Assembly (NCBI RefSeq): GCF_000691805.2
Contig: NZ_DF820498.1
Coordinates: 1 to 45,541 of the forward strand
Direction: 5' to 3'
DNA: 45,541 bases
Origin: Weissella oryzae SG25
GTDB lineage: Bacteria > Bacillota > Bacilli > Lactobacillales > Lactobacillaceae
The notes under the pieces were generated by a model. That model was not told the origin of the DNA, searched no databases, and saw nothing but the letters and a program-made list of their open reading frames with translations. The translations under genes were made by a program, and so were the position numbers. This document shows positions 25,867 through 35,388 of the stretch, one piece after another (position 1 is the stretch's first letter; each line of letters starts with the position of its first letter).

Positions 25867-27099
25867 CTAATTCCCGTTATTTAATTTCAAATTTGCTTTA
25901 GTATTACTGCTTGGATATAAATCATCTGCTAAGCCAACACTGTAAATATCGGAAGAACTAACCGTACTTGAAAATTCATGGCCGGTTTCCGCGCTCTTAA
26001 GACCAAGCGCTGAGCGAACTGTGTTAGTCATCGCTTGACGTTGATTGGTTGTTAGTCGTTGATATGAAACACCATTATACATTTGTGATTCACCTTGAAC
26101 CGTATAACTCGTAATTTTATCACTAGCACTCAAATAACTTGAACCAATTGTTAGTAAATCATTCCAAGTCAAATCAGTTGCGATATTTTTGGCTGCCGTA
26201 TTAAAGAACTTCGCATTTAAGACCTTGGTTGGATTACTCTTAGCTTTATCAATAATCGCTTGTAGAATCAACCGCTGGCGCAAAGTCCTTCCATAATCAC
26301 CAAGTGGATCTTCATAGCGCATCCGTGAGAAGGCAAGCGCTGCAGTTCCATTCATACTAGTATAGGTTGAAAAATTGCTACCATCCTCGGCATATTTAAA
26401 GGTCGTTGATCCCTTGGTAAAGTGATAGAGATTGTTCCCATATTGTTCGGCTGTGTCTTGGCTAAATGTAAAGGTTAATGGTGAAGCAACCTTAATTCCA
26501 TCCAGTTGATCAACAACCTGACCCAAACCACTCATATTAACCATTGCATAATAATTAATTGGTACATTAAACATCTTTTCAATGGTCTTCATCGTTGTAC
26601 CAACACCATCACCAAGACTGGCGTTACTGTCAGCCGTCTCTTTAAAGGCATAAGCTGCATTTAACTTTTGTGGGAAAGAACTTTCAAACCCAGGAATTGA
26701 AGTCATAATGTCTCGTGGAATTGAAACAATTGTCGTAGCTTTCTTTTCAGGATTAACAATCACCAACATGATTGAATCTGTTAGACCTGAACGATCACGA
26801 TTAGAACCAAAATTACCATTAGTTCCCGTATCCGTTCCTAATAGCAAAACGGCAAAGGGCTTTTTACTGTTCAATAGAGCCGCATTTGCACGCTCATTGC
26901 CAGAACCAGTCGATGAGTACGTTTGGTTAACAGCTTTATGCGCCATGTTATATACATAGGCTGCATATGCACCACCAAGAACAATTCCTAATCCAAGGAT
27001 TGATAAAATAATAGTGATAATCAGCTTCTTTCTTGGATGCTTCTTTTTAGCACTTTTTCTTTGTCGTTCAACCCTTGACTCTAGATGTTCATTTTCCAT
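25867..27099 (-). CDS. LytR-CpsA-Psr (LCP) family cell-wall polymer ligase, copy 2
   Basis: A 410-residue paralogue of the downstream LCP protein. It has a basic N-terminus, a membrane helix (about 26-50), and an LCP domain with FAVLLLGTDTG, RSGLTDSIMLVIVNPEKKATTIVSIPRD and ALAFSRMRYEDPLGDYGRTLRQR. Both copies share the C-terminal half (for example SALGLKSAETG), so they arose by duplication and may handle different acceptors or polymers. GAGG lies 8 nt upstream of the ATG. Its leader contains the dyad TTGGTAC-N6-GTACCAA (27125-27144). Confidence 0.93.
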   Translation of the reverse strand: MENEHLESRVERQRKSAKKKHPRKKLIITIILSILGLGIVLGGAYAAYVYNMAHKAVNQTYSSTGSGNERANAALLNSKKPFAVLLLGTDTGTNGNFGSNRDRSGLTDSIMLVIVNPEKKATTIVSIPRDIMTSIPGFESSFPQKLNAAYAFKETADSNASLGDGVGTTMKTIEKMFNVPINYYAMVNMSGLGQVVDQLDGIKVASPLTFTFSQDTAEQYGNNLYHFTKGSTTFKYAEDGSNFSTYTSMNGTAALAFSRMRYEDPLGDYGRTLRQRLILQAIIDKAKSNPTKVLNAKFFNTAAKNIATDLTWNDLLTIGSSYLSASDKITSYTVQGESQMYNGVSYQRLTTNQRQAMTNTVRSALGLKSAETGHEFSSTVSSSDIYSVGLADDLYPSSNTKANLKLNNGN

Positions 27100-27124
27100 T
27101 CGTTAAACCTCATTACTGATATCT

Positions 27125-27144
27125 TTGGTACTCTACCGTACCAA
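27125..27144. promoter_or_regulatory. Inverted repeat in the LCP copy 2 leader
   Basis: TTGGTAC-N6-GTACCAA, a perfect 7-6-7 dyad 26 bp before the start codon. A second palindrome, TATAAGCTTATA (27165-27176), lies upstream over the possible -10. Confidence 0.4.
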
Positions 27145-27198
27145 CGGTCCTAGCTAGTCTACACTATAAGCTTATAATCTGAAAGAAATCATAAACTT

Positions 27199-27236
27199 AA
27201 AAAAGGGCAGAATGAAATCAATACTTTCATCAGCCC
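27199..27236 (-). terminator. Terminator of thyA
   Basis: GGGC/GCCC and ATGAAA/TTTCAT helices separated by a small internal loop, followed by U6 on the minus strand. The 75 bp between it and thyA show nothing else. Confidence 0.75.
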
Positions 27237-27311
27237 CATATTTATTTCTTTATAAGAATACCCCAAACAATTAATAAGCTTAACATGATTTTGAATGGTC
27301 GTAAACGACTA

Positions 27312-28268
27312 TCAGACAGATACCGGTGCTTTAATTGCTTTAGCTGGCTCATAACCCAGTAATTTAATATCAGTCATTTCATAGTCAAAGAGTGACTTAA
27401 CCGCTGGATTTAAGACTAGCTGTGGCAAGTCACCCATTGGCCGACTCAACTGCTCAGTAATTTGATTAACATGATTATTGTAGATATGTGCATCCCCAAA
27501 TGTATGAATAAACTCACCTACTTCTAAACCAGTCTGCGCTGCAACCATCTGTAGTAGCAAGGCATATGAAGCAATGTTAAAAGGCACACCTAAAAAGACA
27601 TCACCCGAACGTTGATAAAGCTGCAAGCTCAATTTATTGTCACTTACATAAAACTGAAAGAGACTATGGCAAGCTGGCAGAGCTTGGGTTGGGACTGCTT
27701 CTGGATTCCATGCCGTCACAATTAACCGCCGTGAATTTGGATTACGCTTAATTTCTTGCACCACATCATCAATTTGGTCAATAAAACCACCCTGGACTTT
27801 ACGCCAATGGCGCCACTGAGCCCCGTATACCTCACCTAACTCGCCAAATTCTTTAGCAAAGGCATCATCTTGTAAAATTCGGTCGACAAAAGCCGCGTGT
27901 TCAGCATCGTATACGGCTTTAAATGCTGAATCAGTCTCCGCTCGATGACCAAAGTCGGTCATATCCGGTCCCTGGTATTGATCCGATTCAACCCAGCGCT
28001 TAAAAGCCCACTCATCCCAAATATGGTTCTTATGCTCTAATAAGAAACGAATATTTGTATCACCGCGCAAAAACCAGAGTAATTCACTCTTAATCAGGCC
28101 AAAGGGTACGCGCTTAGTTGTCAAAAGCGGAAAGCCTTCTGTTAAATCAAAACGCAATTGCCGACCAAAAACTGAGCGTGTCCCCGTGCCAGTCCGATCA
28201 CCCTTACCAGCTCCATTTTCTAAAATATCACGGGCAAAATCTAAATATTGTTGTTCATTCTTACTCAT
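27312..28268 (-). CDS. thyA: Thymidylate synthase
   Basis: A 318-residue ThyA methylating dUMP to dTMP with methylene-tetrahydrofolate. The catalytic cysteine is C200 in [19 protein letters not shown] near residue 25 and the [10 protein letters not shown] segment bind phosphate. It has the roughly 50-residue insertion (about 85-140) typical of the long Lactobacillus casei-type enzyme. It starts 10 bp after the dCMP deaminase gene, so dUMP made by deamination is passed to it. Confidence 0.98.
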   Translation of the reverse strand: MSKNEQQYLDFARDILENGAGKGDRTGTGTRSVFGRQLRFDLTEGFPLLTTKRVPFGLIKSELLWFLRGDTNIRFLLEHKNHIWDEWAFKRWVESDQYQGPDMTDFGHRAETDSAFKAVYDAEHAAFVDRILQDDAFAKEFGELGEVYGAQWRHWRKVQGGFIDQIDDVVQEIKRNPNSRRLIVTAWNPEAVPTQALPACHSLFQFYVSDNKLSLQLYQRSGDVFLGVPFNIASYALLLQMVAAQTGLEVGEFIHTFGDAHIYNNHVNQITEQLSRPMGDLPQLVLNPAVKSLFDYEMTDIKLLGYEPAKAIKAPVSV

Positions 28269-28278
28269 TTGCTGTCTC

Positions 28279-28758
28279 CTACTCCGTCAAGTAACGGTCT
28301 AATTGTAAAGCTGCTAAATCAGCTGCGCTTAGCGTAACTTGACTTAGTTCAATCTGTTTTTGTGTCAGCAATTCCATCGCAAACTCATCATTATGATAAT
28401 TACGTAAATAATTTATTTTTACAATACCGGCCTGCAACAAAAATTTTGTACAGTGCACACAAGGAAAATCCGTAACATAAATTTCAGCTCCAGCTGCCGG
28501 GATTCCCATCTTAGCTAATTGTAGTAGCGCATTTTGTTCAGCATGTACGGCTCGAATACAGTGGCCGTCAACAATTAAATCGCCAACTTCTGTACAATGC
28601 GGCGTCCCCGCTACCGAACCATTATAGCCTGAGGCGATTATTCGGCCATCTTTAACAATTACCGCGCCAACATGTAGTCGATTACAAGTGCTACGTGATG
28701 CCAACATTGTTGCTTGCAACATAAAATATTTTGGCCAATCAATTCGTTCGGTTTCCAT
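28279..28758 (-). CDS. comEB: dCMP deaminase (ComEB family)
   Basis: A 159-residue zinc-dependent deoxycytidylate deaminase giving dUMP for ThyA. The zinc and proton-shuttle motif HAEQNALLQ and the PCVHC motif are present, with the nucleotide-binding [13 protein letters not shown]. The start at 28758 is preferred: GGGGAG lies 7 nt upstream of this ATG, whereas a GTG two codons earlier is too close to it. It is divergent from veg and leads the comEB-thyA operon. Confidence 0.93.
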   Translation of the reverse strand: METERIDWPKYFMLQATMLASRSTCNRLHVGAVIVKDGRIIASGYNGSVAGTPHCTEVGDLIVDGHCIRAVHAEQNALLQLAKMGIPAAGAEIYVTDFPCVHCTKFLLQAGIVKINYLRNYHNDEFAMELLTQKQIELSQVTLSAADLAALQLDRYLTE

Positions 28759-28849
28759 TGCCACACTCCCCGATAAATTTTATTAATTAGTCTATTTTAT
28801 CAAATAACCGAATAATTGAGCAAGCAACTTAATAAAACGTTCGAATAGC

Positions 28850-28878
28850 TTGTTTTATAATTAAAAATATGATATACT
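28850..28878 (+). promoter_or_regulatory. Predicted veg promoter
   Basis: TTGTTT (28850-28855), 17 bp, TATACT (28873-28878), about 90 bp before veg. Confidence 0.65.
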
Positions 28879-28913
28879 TCAATAGATTACTTTGTGATTA
28901 AGCACATTTCGCG

Positions 28914-28960
28914 TAGCGGTCTCATTTGCCGCTAGTTGTGGGGTCGCCCCACGAAAGGAG
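28914..28960 (+). other. Two-hairpin structured leader of veg
   Basis: TAGCGG/CCGCTA (28914-28919 with 28929-28934) is followed by a strong GTGGGG-TCG-CCCCAC hairpin (28938-28952). The latter ends 2 nt before the AAAGGAG ribosome-binding site (954-960). No U-run follows, so it is not a terminator. It could modulate translation or mRNA stability. Confidence 0.65.
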
Positions 28961-28966
28961 TGCAAA

Positions 28967-29197
28967 ATGCCTGCAGCATTAGCAGAAATTAAGCAACATC
29001 TCGACGAACATATTGGTCAATCAGTTACTTTAATAACTCATGAGAGTCGTAATCGAACAATTGAGCATCAAGCCATTGTTCGTGAGACATTTCGTTCAGT
29101 CTTTGTTCTAGATCTAGAGCAAGAAGGTCGTGAGTTTGACCGAGCATCATTTAGCTACACAGATATTTTAACTGAAAACATTGAAGTTAAATATTAA
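28967..29197 (+). CDS. veg: Veg-family protein
   Basis: A 76-residue protein matching Veg of B. subtilis: LAEIKQHLDEHIGQSVTL near the N-terminus, then RETFRSVFVLDLEQ and SYTDILTENIEV. Veg is a small, highly expressed protein that stimulates biofilm genes in B. subtilis; its biochemistry is poorly known. In Bacillus it lies beside ksgA; here it is about 8 kb from rsmA and on the other strand. A good promoter, structured leader and AAGGAG site suggest strong expression. Confidence 0.92.
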   Translation: MPAALAEIKQHLDEHIGQSVTLITHESRNRTIEHQAIVRETFRSVFVLDLEQEGREFDRASFSYTDILTENIEVKY

Positions 29198-29272
29198 TTA
29201 TTCGGGGAACTTATTCACAATTATCCTCGACCACCAGTTAATGCTTAGATATAGGTATTAATTTTGCATAAT

Positions 29273-29313
29273 AAAAAGCTGGCTAGTTCTTTTAAGAACT
29301 AGCCAGCTTTTTT
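29273..29313. terminator. Bidirectional terminator between veg and the CNNM gene
   Basis: An 18-19 bp perfect stem (AAAAAGCTGGCTAGTTCTT and its complement) with A-run and T-run flanks serves both convergent genes. Confidence 0.93.
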
Positions 29314-29320
29314 AACGTCA

Positions 29321-30667
29321 TTATTTTGCTGCGACTGGTAGTTGTGTAACTTCTACTTCGTTAATAAAAGTATCTTTATAATCGAGCACTTTAATCAAGA
29401 AGCCGGCTACAACAATCTGACTACCATTTTGAATCAAATCCTCATTATCGAGAATAAAACCAGATAGTGTCACCATCTCTGAATTATCAAAAGCTGGAAT
29501 ATCAATTTTGAAAAAGCGTTCAAAATCATAAAGCGTCAATTTACCAGAAACCTTATAAACTTGGCTACCATCTGGTTTCTTATCAACCTTTTCGATCATA
29601 TCTTCCGCAACTTCATCAACCTCGTCACGCACCGTACCAAACAATTCTTCATAAATATCTTTGTCTGTGACAATTCCTGATGTCCCACCATATTCGTCTC
29701 CAACCACTACCATTGGCGTACGGCTGGCAATCATACGTGATAAGACGTCCATAATTGGCATATTCTCAGGTACCGTTGGTATGTTACGAATTACCTTACG
29801 GACTGAGACGCTATCATCTAAGGTTGCTTGATACATAATATCATAATTAAACACGTAACCTAAAATTTTGTCCTTGTCATGATTAGCAACTACCGGGAAG
29901 CGAGAATGCTTACTGGTAAAGTACTTCTGCAAGGCTACCTTGACCGTTGTCGTCACATCGACCACTTCTAATTCAGTTCGGTCAACCATAATATCAACCG
30001 CTGTTTTATCCGTCATCTCAAAGGCACGTTCCATAAAAACATAATCTTCTGCGTCAACTTCACCTTGGCGTGCTGCAATCCGGGTCAAAGACAAAATCTC
30101 AGCTTCCGAGTATACCTCTTCGTCTTCATTCGCTGTTTTTAAGCCCATAATACGGGTAAAAAAGACTGCCGAAACATTTAATAACCAAACAAAGGGATAA
30201 AAAATCAAATGAAAGGCACGCAATGGCGTTGCTACGAACAACAAGACCCGAATTGGAAACTCAATGGCAACATTTTTGGGAACTAATTCCGTAAAGACTA
30301 CTTCGATATAAGTCAAAAGAACCAAAGCAATTACCGAAGCTAAAACACCTGCGGCCACGCCTGGTATACGTTGTAAAATCCCTAAATCTAGCAACAAACT
30401 AGCAACTGTTGCTTCACCTAACCAACCTAGAATCAAACCTGATAAAGTAATTCCAACTTGTGTTGTTGATAAATACTCATTTAAATTCTCGACCATATGG
30501 ATTGCCAAATTAGCCTGTCGCGATGGGCGCTCACGCTTAGCTTGATAATCCTCTAAAGCCGATTTACGTACTTTAACTAGCGCAAATTCGGCCGCTACAA
30601 AAACCATTGCAAAAAGCAAAACTACAATGATTACTACCGCCGATATTATTTCCTGACCAACTGTCAA
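29321..30667 (-). CDS. CNNM/CorC-family membrane protein with CBS domains, copy 1
   Basis: A 448-residue protein. It has an N-terminal CNNM (DUF21) membrane domain (about 1-190, four helices), a CBS pair (about 205-330) with DEYGGTSGIVTDKDIYEELFG, and a C-terminal CorC_HlyC domain (about 350-435). Family members transport or sense Mg2+ and other divalent cations. The predicted start is TTG, supported by GGGGA 6-7 nt upstream. It is very similar to the copy at 35389-36753; the two flank the adhesin gene. Confidence 0.92.
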   Translation of the reverse strand: MTVGQEIISAVVIIVVLLFAMVFVAAEFALVKVRKSALEDYQAKRERPSRQANLAIHMVENLNEYLSTTQVGITLSGLILGWLGEATVASLLLDLGILQRIPGVAAGVLASVIALVLLTYIEVVFTELVPKNVAIEFPIRVLLFVATPLRAFHLIFYPFVWLLNVSAVFFTRIMGLKTANEDEEVYSEAEILSLTRIAARQGEVDAEDYVFMERAFEMTDKTAVDIMVDRTELEVVDVTTTVKVALQKYFTSKHSRFPVVANHDKDKILGYVFNYDIMYQATLDDSVSVRKVIRNIPTVPENMPIMDVLSRMIASRTPMVVVGDEYGGTSGIVTDKDIYEELFGTVRDEVDEVAEDMIEKVDKKPDGSQVYKVSGKLTLYDFERFFKIDIPAFDNSEMVTLSGFILDNEDLIQNGSQIVVAGFLIKVLDYKDTFINEVEVTQLPVAAK

Positions 30668-30750
30668 AATATTTCCCCAATTTCTATAAAATCATTTATT
30701 AATATTATACTAGAATATTATTTTTTTGGGACCTTTCCCAGATTTTAGCT

Positions 30751-30818
30751 CAAAATCTAAAATAACCACCCAGCTAGTTCAATCTCATAAACGTTGAGCC
30801 TGGCTTGGTGGTTATTTT
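30751..30818 (-). terminator. Terminator of the adhesin gene
   Basis: AAAATAACCACC pairs with GGTGGTTATTTT around an inner GTTCAA/TTGAGC helix. A second small hairpin AGATTTT/AAAATCT (30740-30758) overlaps its left side. Confidence 0.75.
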
Positions 30819-30838
30819 AAAGCAATTTTCTGGTGTAA

Positions 30839-33800
30839 CTAGTCTTCTTCATCGCGCTTGCGCCGACCAATAGCAAAGATTGCCGCCAAGTAAAGACTCG
30901 CTTGTCCTAACCATGCAATCGCTTTATTTGAAGCCGTAACGCCAGTATCTGGTAAACTAGTCCGACTTGGCAATAGACTCGCAGCATTTGGTACTGCCTC
31001 TTTGACAGCAACATCAGCTACATTGCTATTATTCGAGTCCGTTGACAGTATTTCATCCGGCTGCGAACTGCTACTATCAACTGGCAAGACGGTCACCATC
31101 ACCGTTGCTGTAATTTGGTTACCAAATCGGTCTAAGAAACTGTAGGTAACCGGATAAGTGCCCGCCTTTTGCAGATTCAAACTAGTTTGGTCAATAATCA
31201 GCTTTGCGCCAGCAACTAGACTACCATCTGAATCAGTCGCATGAATTAACTGCAATGGATCAACTGTTGTCCCTACATTAACCTGCACAGCTAATGTTCC
31301 AGTTACTGTTACGCCAGGTACTGACTGTGCTAAAGTAATGCCAGCTGGATCGGCAAGTACCGTCACCACCGTTTTAGCAGTAACTTGGTTACCAAAACTA
31401 TCGGTGTAACTAAAACTAATTGGGTAGGTGCCGGCTTTGGCAATATCGACTGTCCCACTAATTGTCACGGCATTGGCTGGAATCGTGCTAACCCCATCCG
31501 AATCGAGGACGTTCGTTAGCAAGGTGCTTGGATCATAACTGGCACCGGCGTTAGTGTTTTGGTTCAAATTTACGCTAGTTGGCACATTCAAATTAGCTTG
31601 GTCTGGCGTCACAGTCACGAGGGTGTCGCCCGTGATTTGATTACCAAAGTTATCAAGATAACTAAAGTTAATTGGATAATCGCCAGCCACCGCTACATTC
31701 ACGGTACCATTCACCGTTACAGCATTAGCCGGAATTGCACTACTACCATCTGAATCAATTGCATTGGCTAATAGCCCTGCAATATCATAACTGGCACCAC
31801 TGTTGGTATTCTGTTGCAAAGTCACCCTGGCTGGTAAATTCAAATTTGCCTGATCTGGTATCACCGTCACAATTGCCATTGCACTATGTTGAACCCCAGC
31901 ACTATCGGTGAAGCTATACTGCAAATCATACTTAGTTGATGTTTGCGTTGTGGCTGCCAACCGCATTTGCAAACCAGCTTGTTGGATTGGCGTGATTTTA
32001 GTAATCGTCAATGGTAGAGAAATGTTTTGCCCAAGGAAATTCGTCCCGTTCAAAGTGTAATTACCGTTCGAACCATTGGCAGTCAAAATCGTTCCATCTG
32101 CATCAACCGCTGTCGTGATTAGACTCAACGGATTGAGGGCAGTTTCTTGTGCCCCAGCATCAACTGTAATTGCCGGAGTAACTGCCAAGTTACCAACTTG
32201 CATTGAGCTAAAGTATTTACCAACCGAAGTTGCAGCAAAGCCACTATTCGCATTCGCATAGCTATACATAACTTCATAGCTACCAAGCAGATTATTTACA
32301 AACTTGCCATTCACCACATTCAGCACGGCGGGATTTGAAGCCGTAATACTGGTAATTGAACCATCACTGGCTGAAGTAATCACAACCGTGTTCCCAGCTG
32401 GGTCGGTCACCGTTGTGGTCAACCCTTGAGTTGGTGCAGCAGTATCAACATAGCTAGCTGGGTAGGCCATTAAATCGACAGTACTACCAACTGGCATGTT
32501 GGGAATTGTCGTTGCTGTAATGTAGGAAGCGGGTACCGTAATCGTTTCATAGGCTGATACCATGTTTCGTAAGTTATCAAGATAAACATAGCGTACCTGG
32601 TAAGTACCACCGGCTTGGAAGCTAAAGGTACCATCCGCATTCACGGTTACCCCGCCATTGCTTTGGGCGACCCCAGTTGTATTACCATTGTTAGTCGCTA
32701 AGAGCGTTTTACCAGTACTATCATAAACCATTGTGATTAGATTCAAGCTTGTCGTGGTTGGCGCATTATAATTTGTGTTAAAACTCGTCACGGTCGTTGG
32801 CGTAGCTGTTGCAACTAGACCGCCGGTACTCAAGGTATAGTTAGTGTCAGTCGCCGTCAAATTACCATTCAAGCTCACGGTTTGCCCCGGCATCACAATG
32901 GCACTAGTAGGTGCAGTTAGACTGGCTGTATCAGTAAAAGTCCACTGACCGGTGGTTGCGTTATAAGTGGCATAAAGGTAACCCGATGATGTAAAGGTTC
33001 CTGTCGCTGAGGTTGTTGAGGGTGCCATATAACCGTATGTAACAATCATTGGCGTAGCTCCGGTGATATTACCATTCGCATCGTAGATATAACTAGGCGT
33101 AAAGTTGGCAAAGCTACTACCACCGTAGTCATAAATGATGTAAGAATGACCCGCACTATCAACAAAGCCGGCTAAAGTCGTATACCCTTGAGCCTTGATC
33201 CAACTATCATTACTAGGGTCAATCATAATTGGTCCGGCGGCGTTAATTGTCGACCCCGTTGCCGTTGAAGCAACCGCCCCAGTACTGGTAGTTCCATATT
33301 GAGCGACAAAGTTATAATTTGTCGCACTTAATTGACTCATCGTTAGCAAAGAACGGGAACCCAAAGCACTCCAAGTATAGCCGGACTTACCATAGGTACC
33401 AGGAATTAACGTAGTTGAGAAAGAGGTTATAAACTGATCTGAAAACGAATTACTAGGTCCTTGCCCAAGCGTTAAGGCCAACCCACCACTAAAGGAAGTT
33501 CCATTATAGACCGAGGTTCCCACCGTTTGTGCACTGGATCCAATATTAGTGAAAGTTGATAAACCACCGTTAGTTAGGGTAGCAACATTCGGAATTAAGA
33601 CCTGTCCAATTAAAATCTGCCCATTATTGGTATTCACGGTCAAATTACCCCAAACTAAGGTTGGTACAGTAACCCCATTAGAGTTCTTAGCCGTGCCGGT
33701 AGTTCCAGCCGTATTAATCGCTGAACTTGTCACAAAGGGGTATTCAATTGCGCCACCAGCATAGGTACTCTGTGGATTCATAAAGATCCATTGACCTGTA

Positions 33801-35080
33801 GCTGCGTTATAAGTAACAAAACTAACCAAATGAATGGTATTACTTGCTGAATTGCCAAAGCTACTAGACCAAACTGAACCTAAACTTGCATCAATATAAC
33901 CACCATTATAGTTGGTTGTACCTGAAACATAGCCAGCCGGCAAATTAGTATTCATCGTAATTGAATTACCATTCGCAGCTGTATAACTAGTTCCCGTAAC
34001 AAAAGCGTTTGCCGGGATATTAATTGATAACCCGGAAAAGTTCCCAGTATTACTTGATGTAATTGCTGGTGCGCCAGCAGGATTTTGCGCATTGATATTC
34101 CAGCTACCGTCAGCATTTTGCGTCAAGTTTGCAGTCCCGGTCGTCGTTCCAGATGTGTAGGTAGCCGTAGCTGTTTTCGCACCTGTTTGAAAGAAATTCG
34201 TTAAGGTAACTGTCTTACCATAATTGGCAACCGTACTAGCCCCATAATTAACCGTATAAGTGGCACTCGCATTCGTGCCGGCAAGAATTGGGATGTATTG
34301 ATTAGTTGCGTCGTAACCTGTAACCGCCCCATATTGTAAGATTAAGTCCCAATTACCTGTTGTACTATCTAAAGTACCCGTAACTGTTCCCGTTGTGACT
34401 CCATTACTAGGGTTGGCAACCGTATATGTTCCTGTCAAGGTGCTACCTAATGCTAGCGCGGTAATCGTCACGTTATCCGTTGAACCATTAACATTTTGCC
34501 CAGTAAAACTACCGGTAACATTACCAGCGCTGTCAATGTTGACGCCAGTTGCGTTGGTCGTTGTTGCATAACCAGTAGCCTTAACATTAACTGCTGTTGT
34601 GTTAGCACTGGTGGCCGCTGTACTGGCTGTACTGGCAACCACATTAGCTGCAAACATTTTTGCCTGACTTGCTGAGCTAGCTGGCGTTGAACTGGTACTA
34701 GTTGTGCTAACTGCACTCGCAACTGATTGTGCATCGCTACTTGTTGCATCCGTCGCTGAGCTAACAGTTGAGGCACTGGTTAAATCGCTGGTTGGCGCAA
34801 CCGAAGCCGTGCTACTACTTGCACTGGTACTGCTCGTACTGGCTACATCAGCGGCCAAGCTACTGCTACTATCCGCCGTACTGCTTGCAACTTGCTGACT
34901 CTGACTTGTACTTGGTGTGCTGCTGTCGGCTAATACCGGCTTGCTAGTCAATGTAACTGCACTTAGACCACTCATTAATAGAAGTGTTGAATAGAAACGC
35001 AAACGCCGTTTATGCAATTCAGATAAGTGATGTCTGTGTAAATCAGCTATCCTATGTTTTTTATTTTTTTCTACCAGCAT
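30839..35080 (-). CDS. Large LPxTG-anchored surface protein (putative adhesin)
   Basis: A 1413-residue sortase substrate. A long signal peptide has an unusual His/Arg/Lys-rich start (about 9-28) and a hydrophobic core (about 30-45), with cleavage probable after VLA51. A Ser/Thr/Ala low-complexity stalk (about 52-170) follows, then a Thr/Asn/Gly-rich beta-type region I do not recognise. Three immunoglobulin-like repeats (about 1075-1330) precede LPDTG (1376-1380), a membrane helix and RRKRDEED. It is probably an adhesin; the ligand is unknown. The start at 35080 has AGGAGG 6 nt upstream; a GTG directly before it is less well spaced. It is transcribed alone, between two CNNM paralogues. Confidence 0.9.
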   Translation of the reverse strand: MLVEKNKKHRIADLHRHHLSELHKRRLRFYSTLLLMSGLSAVTLTSKPVLADSSTPSTSQSQQVASSTADSSSSLAADVASTSSTSASSSTASVAPTSDLTSASTVSSATDATSSDAQSVASAVSTTSTSSTPASSASQAKMFAANVVASTASTAATSANTTAVNVKATGYATTTNATGVNIDSAGNVTGSFTGQNVNGSTDNVTITALALGSTLTGTYTVANPSNGVTTGTVTGTLDSTTGNWDLILQYGAVTGYDATNQYIPILAGTNASATYTVNYGASTVANYGKTVTLTNFFQTGAKTATATYTSGTTTGTANLTQNADGSWNINAQNPAGAPAITSSNTGNFSGLSINIPANAFVTGTSYTAANGNSITMNTNLPAGYVSGTTNYNGGYIDASLGSVWSSSFGNSASNTIHLVSFVTYNAATGQWIFMNPQSTYAGGAIEYPFVTSSAINTAGTTGTAKNSNGVTVPTLVWGNLTVNTNNGQILIGQVLIPNVATLTNGGLSTFTNIGSSAQTVGTSVYNGTSFSGGLALTLGQGPSNSFSDQFITSFSTTLIPGTYGKSGYTWSALGSRSLLTMSQLSATNYNFVAQYGTTSTGAVASTATGSTINAAGPIMIDPSNDSWIKAQGYTTLAGFVDSAGHSYIIYDYGGSSFANFTPSYIYDANGNITGATPMIVTYGYMAPSTTSATGTFTSSGYLYATYNATTGQWTFTDTASLTAPTSAIVMPGQTVSLNGNLTATDTNYTLSTGGLVATATPTTVTSFNTNYNAPTTTSLNLITMVYDSTGKTLLATNNGNTTGVAQSNGGVTVNADGTFSFQAGGTYQVRYVYLDNLRNMVSAYETITVPASYITATTIPNMPVGSTVDLMAYPASYVDTAAPTQGLTTTVTDPAGNTVVITSASDGSITSITASNPAVLNVVNGKFVNNLLGSYEVMYSYANANSGFAATSVGKYFSSMQVGNLAVTPAITVDAGAQETALNPLSLITTAVDADGTILTANGSNGNYTLNGTNFLGQNISLPLTITKITPIQQAGLQMRLAATTQTSTKYDLQYSFTDSAGVQHSAMAIVTVIPDQANLNLPARVTLQQNTNSGASYDIAGLLANAIDSDGSSAIPANAVTVNGTVNVAVAGDYPINFSYLDNFGNQITGDTLVTVTPDQANLNVPTSVNLNQNTNAGASYDPSTLLTNVLDSDGVSTIPANAVTISGTVDIAKAGTYPISFSYTDSFGNQVTAKTVVTVLADPAGITLAQSVPGVTVTGTLAVQVNVGTTVDPLQLIHATDSDGSLVAGAKLIIDQTSLNLQKAGTYPVTYSFLDRFGNQITATVMVTVLPVDSSSSQPDEILSTDSNNSNVADVAVKEAVPNAASLLPSRTSLPDTGVTASNKAIAWLGQASLYLAAIFAIGRRKRDEED
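31088..31865 (-). repeat. Three immunoglobulin-like repeats in the adhesin
   Basis: Units of about 82-94 residues near 31615-31865, 31369-31614 and 31088-31368 share DSDG, an AGxYP turn and the end SYxDxFGNQ(I/V)T. A more diverged fourth copy lies upstream in the protein. The near-identity of the first two suggests recent duplication. Confidence 0.8.
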
Positions 35081-35133
35081 CACACACCTCCTACACTTGC
35101 TTTTATTAAGATTTTTTATATATTATTTGTATA

Positions 35134-35142
35134 ATTATAACA
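35134..35142 (-). promoter_or_regulatory. Predicted extended -10 promoter of the adhesin
   Basis: TGTTATAAT on the minus strand about 50 nt before the start codon, without a clear -35. The 305-bp gap (35084-35388) is very AT-rich and otherwise holds only the terminator of the upstream CNNM gene. Confidence 0.45.
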
Positions 35143-35342
35143 AAATTATTAAAGTTAATAAATCTTATTGTTTGTCCCATAATTCTGATTAAAACAACTT
35201 TAGATATGCATTTGTTGGGTTAATATATTTCAAACAATAGTGACAACAACAATATAAAACTATTCAATAAAAACATTTGCTTTTATTTTTATGTGGCCAT
35301 TTTGATTAAAACGAGTAAGTTACCATTAGCTTGAAAGGCAAA

Positions 35343-35375
35343 TAAAAAAGTGTCTGACGATAAATCGTCAGACAC
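35343..35375 (-). terminator. Terminator of CNNM copy 2
   Basis: GTGTCTGACGA/TCGTCAGACAC perfect 11-bp stem with loop TAAA and U6, 14 nt after the stop. Confidence 0.93.
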
Positions 35376-35388
35376 TCCACTTTAAATT

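Noticed and set aside
31088-31865. CRISPR-like or non-coding repeat array
   Set aside because: The repeats are protein-coding Ig-like units of about 250 bp in one open frame.
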